Below are positions 33,001-40,800 of a stretch of DNA of 56,692 bases, piece by piece. This DNA is from a virus. Numbering within the stretch: position 1 is the stretch's first letter; every line of letters begins with the position of its first letter. A program made the translations under genes and the position numbers. The notes under the pieces are model-generated. The model did no database searches. It was not told the DNA's origin and saw nothing but the letters and a program-made list of their open reading frames with translations. The DNA is taken from positions 1 to 56,692 of IMG/VR virus record IMGVR_UViG_3300030331_004412; one strand, written 5' to 3'.

Positions 33001-34319
33001 TCGTTGCGCTTGAATCCAAGCTCGATGAGTATAGCACTGACTTAGAAACCTTAGTTTCTTTGAATCTTGAGGCTGGCATCCAAGTTTACAAAGACGATCA
33101 GTTTGAAACTGTTATTACCTCTCAGCTAGACAACATATCGTCCCTTGAAGCAACGCGAGATGCTCTTGCATTGTATGCTTTTTCGGGTTTAAACGCACTT
33201 TACAATTTAGCTGGACAGCCCAGCACTTACTCTTTTTTGCCGTCAGCAGTTACCGATTTGTTTAACGACAACGTAAATCCATCATTTACTACCCCTCAAC
33301 AAATTCTAGACGCTTTTGACATTGATGGGGATAGTGCAATTTCTCTTGAAGAGATATTCCTTACCCCAACAATTGAAGATGAGTTTTCGTCTGATCTTGA
33401 GGCAGCGTTTTCTACTACTGACGCAATAGACGCCCTAAGGGGTCCAGTAACAACCTTCTTGGGAGATGTAAACGATGTTCTTGAGGAGTTTGATCTACCC
33501 ATTTCTTTAGATGGCGTAGGAAACTTAGATGAAAACGAGTTTATTAATCTTATTGGCAACTTTAGTCAAGCTCTAGGGATGACTACTTACACTGAGGTTG
33601 GCACGGGTAGTGCTAGCCTTATTGACAGAATTAAAAACCTTAAAGGGGCATTGACAGAGATTGCTATACAGTGGGTTTCTAGAAATGGATTGCAGGGCGT
33701 GACTAACAACACCAACATTCAGGCAGCCAATCTTCATAGCCTTAGTAACGAGCAGGTTGAATTTGTAATCGGTAATGCCCTCAGGGCTCCAGAGGTTGGG
33801 GACAACCGTTACAAGATAGAGGTTCTTTGGGCGAGTGTGATTGCAGCTGACGCTTCCATCAGGCAATGGCAACGCTGGTTTGGTCAGATTTACGAAGATT
33901 TACCAGCTCCAGAAGATACGGGCGCCGACCTCGGAAAATACACAAGCGGTTTTACATCTCCTGAGCAAGAAGATGCTGAAGGTTTTAGGGGGCTTGAACC
34001 ATCTGACTTTTTATCAGGGCCATTTGGGGTGTCTCATAACTTTACAGGTCAACCGACCGCCTTTGATGAAGGCGGCTCTTACCTTAAAGGGGTTGTAAGG
34101 GCCATAGAGCAGCTTAATGCAGTGGCCTTTGGAGATACGTATATCCAATTTAGCCATCCAGCTTTTGATCCCGCTAGACTGCCCTTTAATAATTTTACTG
34201 TTACCAACACATTGCAAGACTTTGTTGGTGGCCCATTGTATCAAGAGGCCGTTGGGGACATAGAAGCTGCTTATCAGGCGGCCATAGATGCTCAGGGTGA
34301 GGAAGAAACGCTTAACTAA
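27087..34319 (+). CDS. Giant tail nozzle (muzzle) protein with EF-hand extension
   Basis: A 2410-aa protein. It opens with PRKLNSSKDTRLHAKDEMLD and GSCNDNRAGRIYYFVYSP, the pattern of podovirus nozzle/muzzle proteins (T7 gp12-like in role). The core runs to about residue 1600, ending near GGYDPILDEYVLSVYNATTL. The remaining 800 residues are unusual for this family: Asp/Glu-rich helices (EEDNETLGGIVETL) and an EF-hand-like loop DIDGDSAISLEE (2078-2089) followed by a second weaker one near DGVGNLDENEF. The usual C-terminal part of the family appears in the next gene. Likely forms the tail tube end that contacts the cell. Confidence 0.75.
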   Translation: MIDKVFPRKLNSSKDTRLHAKDEMLDAVNITIDENSGEIAGGVETASGNFGVVKPVKGNTAVTAGDSHSLAVGSKVIGSCNDNRAGRIYYFVYSPTASESGVYYYETSTNSVKKLIASDLFNFRGNSFVDGNIVYVANSDTAVGATDLKPVLFFTDNKTEPKKIDIQRVAEAGTGVTFLDFVSVCPRTPIDPPVWTFQSDTTRKVSNFRGERGFQFAYQNIYKSGDVSALSTYSTLAIPSAYLNQGTVSNPNFFAENVISIQITPDAFTSEVARVRVLARIGNSGSWFVVDEQPLTDPTATFQSDFYNDQIYSVLPEAETQKQFDSVPKKARTQDVTNNRLFYANYVEGFDVPEVSATIQHNFDARPQDFISVNLELIPEIRQVNFAEGVAGDAGDVFDDFGEPVSFNSDECRNRVTVYRVDSSQLPNTVEANTQVIFNVSLSPENNFHFYESRDSMHSSAELRRMESVVDGTESHIMANNLQNSFITADFDNGENVGMDPVGRSFFNGQKQGGFETSFAARPREGITTSPFGLVSGSDSAFPRWATLSPQDITPLRVAYGTSAQNPFILQGSSCQFSASFVTIAEMGKETLVSIIKDMLSNNTGENSSLFEVQDVSGSSVSVPLVEIVSLENRHTYNIDLNIQNKDKIGVYTSNDYRSDLVVAVGDHSVLSGGDARQLPPCGYFIVNKATPTVGLRDVTPLFALSQYGQADDTFLALDLIDIADFQYMTCIPDVAMGESLDTNLINISAALASSFTGAGVDSGLYSWGNIFDGWRCFDVTYMTSPNGFSTLTASELGALEGVSGLFKHNAREIFDILSSGTFSFDTNPQANNQPNLLHPNLAVNYADAGIGTSSGALIPLTASNLYAARAQELGFDIQSRNAQQISRWLGYLIPTQAAVTTSGFGAFTFTNVIGGRLIFTFENFIDELLNTVEVPFESEDDINEVKNNPYSYYKYAFTMLDGEGVVGGSSEYNQSTLNQSSLTHSNITMGFASWLENSSVSGDFAGGAQVNFENFNMNLPLLKTGDITHPAAFNDFLQSPENPIFSEQKTIVDVTSFDAAVIPSYGQGGSNKSFKTKATHDFGIVFYDQRGRSSDVVSLGSHYVTGYDEASDKGPVRMQINLAGSPPSWAWHYQIVYGGNSTYEDFMQYTSGGAFVEHEAEGDTGNIYVSLNYLQNSNISYSEAFGAVNEDGSKDLYTYREGDKLRIISYYLDNSSRVYPTAYEFDVVGVKNFADDEDNILINQQNPPAIPSKVGEFLVLRDNPQATGFSYSFVKEAQTGGTSPSSTSAHFWNNRCVFEIYTPLDSQAIENRVYYEISKKYNVIRDTLTSSIAYENNQIVLDNGDVYFRRVAVNMPDFSSVNNKFLNILRDSGSSQSKFRDYYLETRTFTDTISGADQYDFGKVKIVNRFQKEIRRDSSITFSDVQRLADPVLRYTSFDPTQGNFKDFPNKHGQISKIVDYGDALFVLNEKKISAIPIARSVISDLAGQDFVVASEKVMGTQKFYAGDSGCSTNPESVVKVGESLYFANKESQEVYKFNPSNGVTVISEMGMKSYFRELFSSAISSALTSGQVRVVGGYDPILDEYVLSVYNATTLTFTSDVEIDQFEGEVVTDDPIAPSGTDGTAPVDGDDGVDDTSIQDFLDQIETLEEDNETLGGIVETLSEAIVGVVGSGSVADPDGLSTSIQDFVSGLNNQIESLDDAIFTANTDISELTEQLDSAVTAIEQNESVIIAQLIIASNAHAQLKANIEQAIDQMQGFRGQLFESFDQDETLNVPVVANEFSSTYPPNTELTALVYADFLQLYIDAAEDLVDQYVDAAGSYLKRDGSYFTDYTVGYGVFTDGSIPPDSAIGQNPNFVSETNGFVAEMNGVTAASGIASIQDFIAQVGLAEEALESEQGGTAELLQDKLDLLNQIGQLVSAVNQTRGPSQGGDVTGGTAVGAVTRLFGDNYNGVADNVIGDLYDAYQTSLVALESKLDEYSTDLETLVSLNLEAGIQVYKDDQFETVITSQLDNISSLEATRDALALYAFSGLNALYNLAGQPSTYSFLPSAVTDLFNDNVNPSFTTPQQILDAFDIDGDSAISLEEIFLTPTIEDEFSSDLEAAFSTTDAIDALRGPVTTFLGDVNDVLEEFDLPISLDGVGNLDENEFINLIGNFSQALGMTTYTEVGTGSASLIDRIKNLKGALTEIAIQWVSRNGLQGVTNNTNIQAANLHSLSNEQVEFVIGNALRAPEVGDNRYKIEVLWASVIAADASIRQWQRWFGQIYEDLPAPEDTGADLGKYTSGFTSPEQEDAEGFRGLEPSDFLSGPFGVSHNFTGQPTAFDEGGSYLKGVVRAIEQLNAVAFGDTYIQFSHPAFDPARLPFNNFTVTNTLQDFVGGPLYQEAVGDIEAAYQAAIDAQGEEETLN

Positions 34320-34329
34320 TCTACTTGTC

Positions 34330-35280
34330 ATGAAAAAGACAATTGGTTTTAGCAACAAAAACAACATGTGGACCTCGAAGTACGATTACGTTGCTTCGAA
34401 CTACAGCACCATTGATAAAAAATTCTTCTCCTCCAACAAGCTTACCACGTCTGATAGCACTATCGCTTGGAGGCACAATGAAGGCTTACCCAATACTTTC
34501 TATGACACCGCTTACCCCTCTACAGTTGCTGTGTCTTTTGCCAACAACCCCTCTGAAAATAAAATTTACAAGTCTATGTCCTTGGAGGGCAGCGGCAATT
34601 TTGCAAATGTAGTAAATGCATTCACCACCAGTGAGTTTATTAGCCCCTCAGGATCAAGAGAATACATCAATGCAGGTCTAGTAAAGAATTACGGGGGTAT
34701 CAACTATGCTCACCTTGGCAGAGATCCAAGGATTAGACCCACAGCAGACCTGAAGTACATGGGGTTCTTTGGACCTATAGGGTTTGGGGTTGGCTTTTTG
34801 TTAGATCTCTTAGTGTTGGGAACAGACAATTTGTACATGTTCCCCATACAAGGGCCTGTTGTTGGTGTTGGTCAAAGCGAATCCAACATCACAAAAATAT
34901 TGTTTAAAACTGAGTCGTCAAACGTTTTTTATGTTAGAGAGGGAAGCGTCAACTCCATTGCAGTCGGGGACAAATATTCTGATATTTCAACAAGTATTGC
35001 AATCGCTAACGAACGGGACTTAGAAGGCACAGATTTTGAAACTGCTTACCAGCCCAAGAGTTTGATTGTTAAAATTGACTCGGCATCAGTAGGAACTCTT
35101 GGACAGCTAATTCAAAATTCTGACATCGTCAGTGTTTTCTCCTTGTGCGACCCCAAGCACTGCGGAGATACAATGCGTGGTCAGTATGCAGAGGCGCATT
35201 TTACCTTCCCAGCACAGCCATTTGAGTTGTATTCTTTGAACCTGAACTACGAACCTACTAGCTTAGACCACTCTAAGTAA
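34330..35280 (+). CDS. Nozzle C-terminal-like protein
   Basis: A 316-aa protein from the ATG at 34330 (an upstream in-frame ATG at 34288 overlaps the nozzle gene). TIGFSNKNNMWTSKYDYV, STIDKKFFSSNK and VSFANNPSENKIYKSMSLEG correspond to the region that in other nozzle proteins directly follows the YDPxxDEYVLxxYN segment. The end (LYSLNLNYEPTSLDHS) matches their C-terminus. So the ancestral nozzle appears split in two genes here, with the 800-aa extension in between. It probably assembles with the giant protein. Confidence 0.7.
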   Translation: MKKTIGFSNKNNMWTSKYDYVASNYSTIDKKFFSSNKLTTSDSTIAWRHNEGLPNTFYDTAYPSTVAVSFANNPSENKIYKSMSLEGSGNFANVVNAFTTSEFISPSGSREYINAGLVKNYGGINYAHLGRDPRIRPTADLKYMGFFGPIGFGVGFLLDLLVLGTDNLYMFPIQGPVVGVGQSESNITKILFKTESSNVFYVREGSVNSIAVGDKYSDISTSIAIANERDLEGTDFETAYQPKSLIVKIDSASVGTLGQLIQNSDIVSVFSLCDPKHCGDTMRGQYAEAHFTFPAQPFELYSLNLNYEPTSLDHSK

Positions 35281-35287
35281 CAATAAC

Positions 35288-35295
35288 TATATTTG
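35288..35295 (+). promoter_or_regulatory. -7 box TATATTTG, N4 before ATG
   Basis: TATATTTG, four bases, ATG at 35300. It drives the internal virion protein block. No -33 TTG at the usual distance. Confidence 0.65.
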
Positions 35296-35299
35296 TAGC

Positions 35300-36316
35300 A
35301 TGATCGAGGCTATCTACGATTTTTTACACTACTTTGTTTTTGGGCCCGACCTCCCTTATTTGCAAAAGGCTATTGAGCCAATCACTTTGGCTCTTATTTT
35401 AGGTGGGACAAAGCTGTTGACCGATGTGGGGCAAGGCATTGCGTCAAACAAAAGAGCCAAACAGCAAAGGAAGGAGGGCGAAAAGATTGCTCGCAAGGCA
35501 GAAAAAAGGATTAGAGAAGCCAACTTTACTGTTGGTCAAGAGCAACGCGACCTTGCGGACTTGCAAAAGCAACAGTTTGAAGACTTGCAAAGCCTTGTCA
35601 ATAGGAATCGCATGGCTCAATCACAGCAAGCTATTGCGTCATCTTTGGGAGACCCCACACGGGCAGCATCTGGTGTTTCTCCGCTTCTTGATAAGATGAA
35701 TCAAAGCAACTTAGAGACAAGCTTGCAGCTTGGTCAGCAAAAAACTGCTGTCGATCAGCAGCTGGCAAACTTGACGGATCAGGTTAGAAGAGCCAACCTG
35801 CAAAAGAACTTGAACTTAGACGCTCAGCTTAGAGGTGAGGGCGTTACGGCAGCTGGGCTAGGATTTGCCGCTCAAGGCGACGCTCAAAACATGATGATCG
35901 GGTCTCTAGCAGAGGGTGTTGACACGGGTCTGGCCGCGTACAACTTGGCTAGTGGCCTTAATGCTGACGGATCTCCAAGGGTAAACGAGCAAGGCGGCAC
36001 CTTGAGCAATCAGATTTACAGAACAGGGGGTGAGTTTGACCACGACACCAACAAAAAAGCCTTGGTAGACGAAGAGACAGGAGAAAAAGAAGCTGAGCTT
36101 ACAGGAGAGGAGGTAGTACTAAATCCTGACCAAACAGAAAGCACAATGAAGGCAGCGGACATGCTGTTCGCTTTCTTGAAAGAAAATCCTGACGCTCCAG
36201 AAGAAGTGAAGAAGGCTGTAGAGCTTCTCGCGTTCTTAAACGAACCTCAGTTCCAAGGCCCCGATGAAGTTGACATGCCAAAAGACGCTGTTGAGGAGGG
36301 TGAAATTGTATTGTAA
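35300..36316 (+). CDS. Internal virion protein (ejection protein A)
   Basis: A 338-aa protein. The N-terminal segment (LPYLQKAIEPITLALILGGT) is hydrophobic and amphipathic; then comes a long coiled coil (KRAKQQRKEGEKIARKAEKR) with Gln/Ala-rich helices. This resembles T7 gp14-type ejection proteins, which insert into the host envelope. The C-terminal part (YRTGGEFDHDTNKKALVDEE, then LTGEEVVLNPDQ) is a conserved phrase in Bacteroidota phage internal proteins. First of three head-interior proteins, joined to the next by TAATG. Confidence 0.7.
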   Translation: MIEAIYDFLHYFVFGPDLPYLQKAIEPITLALILGGTKLLTDVGQGIASNKRAKQQRKEGEKIARKAEKRIREANFTVGQEQRDLADLQKQQFEDLQSLVNRNRMAQSQQAIASSLGDPTRAASGVSPLLDKMNQSNLETSLQLGQQKTAVDQQLANLTDQVRRANLQKNLNLDAQLRGEGVTAAGLGFAAQGDAQNMMIGSLAEGVDTGLAAYNLASGLNADGSPRVNEQGGTLSNQIYRTGGEFDHDTNKKALVDEETGEKEAELTGEEVVLNPDQTESTMKAADMLFAFLKENPDAPEEVKKAVELLAFLNEPQFQGPDEVDMPKDAVEEGEIVL

Positions 36317-37881
36317 TGGCTGTAGCTTACACAACACCGCTATCAAGGCCAACGCCAGTTGATTTTGACAAGACCCTTGGGTCTCTTCAGGTTCAGGCAC
36401 AGCTAGCGCAAAGAGAAAGAAGGGCAGCTCTCGCGCAAAAAAGAGCAGCACAAAAAGAAGCAGGGGAGAGGCTGTCGAATGTAGTCGGATACGATATAAC
36501 TACGGTCCCTCTAGGTATGCAGCCCGTAATAACGGAGATGTGGACCGATCTTGTCAATAGCGCCCCAACTCTGCTAGAGTCAGACGACCCTGTTGCTCTT
36601 GAGAAGCGCATTCAGTCGTTTACTGACTCTTATTCAAAGGCTCAGGCTCAGCTCAAAGATGAGACACTAAAGGATGGAATGATGTTGCTTCAAAGCTTGG
36701 CAACAAATGACGCAGAGCTAAACGATTACAACGAAGAATTGTCTGCTTTTGAAAGAGTAGATGACAATCTGCAAGCCGTGTACGACCAAAGGGACAATTC
36801 ATATCAAGGCTTAGACAAGGAGTGGGATTACAGAATGGTTGACGGCAGATATGAGATTGTTTTTAATCAGGGACTAGAGGGCGGGGGAATCCAACAGCTT
36901 CCCCTGAGTGAATGGGAAAACTATCTCAACCCATCTCTCGCTGATGTCCCCACAGTCATTGGATTTAGGCAAGAGCCAAGTTCGGTAGGGGTAAACAATG
37001 TCCGAGCAGGAATGGAGACAAGTGGTTTTGATTGGTCAGAAGCCACGGCCAGAGAGCGCTCTACTGATGTTGTGCTGGGGAACAGCCTAGATGGTAAAGA
37101 TATGCGTGCATATACTGCATTCACCTACTTTACTAATGACATGCAGCAAAACCCTGATGTCATGACCCCTTTTGCTGCAGGCAACATGAGAGACCCCATC
37201 TTTTTTGATGTTAGCACTGGTGAAAAAACGACCATGGGCAAGCAGGTAGATGAGTTTTTAAATAAAACCATCGACATCATGGTTGAATCTTCTAAATACG
37301 CAAAAGAGCAAGAGGAAGAAACTCAAACAGCAGGTCAAAGAAATCAAGAGGTGTACCTCAACTCGATGCGGAGGGAACAGATTCCTCTTGGCGGCTTGGT
37401 TGTAGCTGTTGACGACCCTGCTGCTGGACAGGATGTAGCTGTAGATAGATTTGCTGGCAGGGTTGGAGAACTTAAAGGAAATGGTCAGGCTTACACGCTT
37501 ACCAAGCCTATGACTATCACCAATTTCCTCAATCCAATCTTTGGAATGACAGATCCTGAATACGGCGGCGCCATCGAGGGCTCTGAAGATCAGGTGATTA
37601 AGCTAGAAAACGTCAGAAAAGTCGTAGCCTTTGGGCCTCAAGAGGGGTATCCTCAAGGGGGTATTGTCTTGAGAGACTTCTCATATAAGAACAAAGCGTA
37701 TCCATTCACAGTTCTCGACAACAACATTGAGTCTCAGAAAACGGCGATAGACCAAATCCTTCAGGAGCTTAGAACTGAAACTGGCCTTACAGGTGTAGAG
37801 ATCTCTAACCTCATTCAGGGCTGGGACGCTGTAAAGGTTAGAGAAAGAACTGAATCACCAACAGGAGGAAGCCCTAGATAA
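36316..37881 (+). CDS. Internal virion protein (ejection protein B)
   Basis: A 521-aa protein. The N-terminal 60 residues contain an Arg/Ala-rich helix (LAQRERRAALAQKRAAQKEA); the rest is mixed helix and beta, acidic. It lies between two ejection-protein candidates, with TAATG before and 2 nt after, so it is probably packaged and ejected with them. No enzyme motif. Identification rests on position and composition. Confidence 0.6.
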   Translation: MAVAYTTPLSRPTPVDFDKTLGSLQVQAQLAQRERRAALAQKRAAQKEAGERLSNVVGYDITTVPLGMQPVITEMWTDLVNSAPTLLESDDPVALEKRIQSFTDSYSKAQAQLKDETLKDGMMLLQSLATNDAELNDYNEELSAFERVDDNLQAVYDQRDNSYQGLDKEWDYRMVDGRYEIVFNQGLEGGGIQQLPLSEWENYLNPSLADVPTVIGFRQEPSSVGVNNVRAGMETSGFDWSEATARERSTDVVLGNSLDGKDMRAYTAFTYFTNDMQQNPDVMTPFAAGNMRDPIFFDVSTGEKTTMGKQVDEFLNKTIDIMVESSKYAKEQEEETQTAGQRNQEVYLNSMRREQIPLGGLVVAVDDPAAGQDVAVDRFAGRVGELKGNGQAYTLTKPMTITNFLNPIFGMTDPEYGGAIEGSEDQVIKLENVRKVVAFGPQEGYPQGGIVLRDFSYKNKAYPFTVLDNNIESQKTAIDQILQELRTETGLTGVEISNLIQGWDAVKVRERTESPTGGSPR

Positions 37882-37883
37882 CC

Positions 37884-40800
37884 ATGGAAGATCAGGAACA
37901 ACTGCTTAAGGACTTTGTTGCTAGCGCACAAAAGTATGGGTATGACTACGATGTCATCATGCCTAAGTTCCCTGAGTTTGAGGGATATGATGTAGAAATG
38001 CTCAAGGGATATGTCTCTAAAGTAGAGGAGATGAACCAAGGCTCTGATGTATATGACTACACAGAGGCAAACAGTGCTTTTCCAGACCTTTTCCCTCAAA
38101 AAAAAAAAGATCAAACCGAAGCGCCTTCTCCCTTGGAGCAAACCTCGGAGGCGGCTTTTGCGGAATCTACTGCAGTTTCGGGGATGCCGAGTGGAGGTTC
38201 GGATTCTCCCGCCACCAGAACAAGAGTAACTCCTGAGGGATACTCGTTTGAAGAGCTCTCATCTGAAAAGCCGTTTATCGAGGGCAGTATTGGAGACTTT
38301 GTAAGGGCCATCCCTTGGATTGGAAATGACATTGACGACTGGGCGCGCGCTTGGTCTACAGGGGCTCAGGCTCGCGGCCAAGCCGCTCCCGCTATGGACA
38401 TGCTCATCCCTACTTACGGGGAGATGACGGGCGAGGACTTCAACAAAGAAGATTACAGAGAAGCCGCCGAGGCTTTAGCTGCCGAGGTCAGAAGGTATGA
38501 GAACTTTCGCGAAGAAAATGGAATCTCCGATGAGCTCATGGCTTGGAACAAGTCCATTCAAGAGAACGGTCACGGCATGTACGGGCTATTTAAAACGATC
38601 TGGGAGCACAAAGGAGACCTGAGGAATATAGCGGGCCAGTGGGCTCTTGAAAGCCTTTCTACTCAGCTTAATGAAGAGGGTATTGAAAAGGCTGCTGCCG
38701 TTCAGGCTGGTGGTATGCTTGCTGGTGCTCCATTGGGAGCGGCAGGTGTAGGTGCGGCTGGCGTAGCCACCCTTCCTGTTTCTATGGCTACACTTTCTGG
38801 AGTTACTGCTGCCACTCAGTTCCTTGTTGACGAGCTCAAACAGCGTGTTGGAGAAGATTTCAATGCAGAAGCCATTCTCGATGCGCTTGACGATGACACC
38901 TTTAGAAACACACTGAGAAAAGATGCTGGCAAATATGGGTTGGTCATAGGCTTTGTAGATGGAGTTACATTCAAGGCTGGGGCTGGGGTATCGAGAGAAA
39001 TGGGGAAGGCTCTTCAGGGTGGATGGATGCCAAAAACAAGAGAGTTTCTTGCTGTTGGTTTTACCGAGGCTGAGGGCAGCATGCTCGGTGAGGCTGCTGC
39101 TAGCGAGGCTGTCGGTGAGCCAGCTACGGCAGAGGCGTTGTTCCAAGAGGGTGTGGGGGGTGCATTTGCCACCCCTATAACTATGACGTACAGAGGGGTA
39201 CAAGACCTTCACAATCGCGGGATTGACAATCAGAATGCAAGTGTCATTAACCAGCTCAACTCAAGGGCTGTGTACACTGCAAATGGTCAAAGGGTGCAGA
39301 AGCAAGACCTCCTTGATATCGTCAGCGTGATGACAGCAGAGGAGTTTGAAAACGCAAACATTGAAGTAAAGGACGATCAGGCTACTGCAGATCTTATCCA
39401 GAGGCGCTATGAGCAGATAAAGAAAGGCGAAAAGGTAGTGCCTTTGCCATCTAAGAAACCAAACAAAATACAGCAAGCAAAAGACTTTTTTAGAAGAAAG
39501 GTTATCGACACCCTTGACCCCTTGGTTGCGCTTCAAAGGTCTGCTCAAGAAGCACGCGGAGAGAGAGTTTCCAGAGAGACAGATATGGATGCGGCATTTA
39601 GCATGTTCTCCTCTCGCACAGCGAACAGAATGAAGAACGTTATCAACGTAGCCCAGTCTATGGGGACAGCGTTGAAGGACGCAGGTCTTGACCCAGCCAC
39701 TGCCAGAAAGGGGTTGGACAGGTTCTTGTATGCACGTCACGCACCCGAAAGAAACAGGGTAATGACTCAGCGTTACAAAGACAGAATCAAGCAGATCCAA
39801 GACGAAGCCAAGGACGAGAAAAGAAACATCACCCCAAAAGAAGAGAAAGAAATCAAAACTCTTGAAGGCTACATCGAAGAGAACAGAGGTAGCGGTATGT
39901 CAGATGCTGACGCTCAGGCATATATGGATGGTCTTACCCCAGAGGAGCGTGCTGGATATGAGGCTGCAGCCAAGTTGCACGACGAGGTTGTGGCAGATAC
40001 CAGAAAAACCTTAAGAGAAGCTGGCCTTGAGTCCGAAGAGACTGTTGATTTGTTTGAAAGTCAGTATGAGTTCTACACTCCTCTTCGTGGGTTTGCTGAG
40101 CTAGACCCAGAAAAAGCTCTTAAGCAGGCAGACTTGTCTGCACCCAACGCTTTTGACGTAAGGGGCAGTGGCATTGTCAGGGCGGAGGGTCGTATCACAG
40201 AAGCTTCTGACATGTCAACAGCGGCCCTGAATCAGAACGCAATGACTCATATGCGTGCTGAAAAGAACAAGGTGGGTCGTACCGTTTACGATTTTGCAAA
40301 CGCCAACCCCAACGAAGAGGTCTACTCTACGATGGATCAGGAGCAGTTTGGTAAACTGAAGCCGAGCCAGAAGAAGCGTGCAGTAGGTGTACGCATTGAT
40401 GGAGAGACAAAGTATGTTGTCTTTGGAGAAAAGTATGCACAGCATGCAGCCCTTCTTCAAGACTTCAGCCCTCAAAAGATGGGTGCTTTTATGCAGTTTT
40501 TTTCTGCAGCGAATAGGCTGAGAAGCAAAACATTTACCTCTTTGAACCCTGAGTTCTTTATGCCCAACTTCGTTAGGGATATACAGGCTGGGTTTGCAAA
40601 CCTTGCTGCTGATGCAGACCTAACGACTAAAGAGGGGCGTGAGCTTGTGGCTAAAACCATGAAGGAGAGCACCAAGAACCTTAGGTATATGCTTGGCTCT
40701 ATGGTTCCTTCCGTTAGAGAAAAGATTAAGGCCAATGACCCAGAGTACTTTAAATTCTTACAAGAGTTTGAAGAAGATGGTGGCGTTACTGGATGGGGCT

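Noticed and set aside
38586-39212. 208-aa minus-strand frame inside the large internal protein
   Set aside because: Antisense to a well-formed coding region with protein-like periodicity on the plus strand; unlikely to be a gene.
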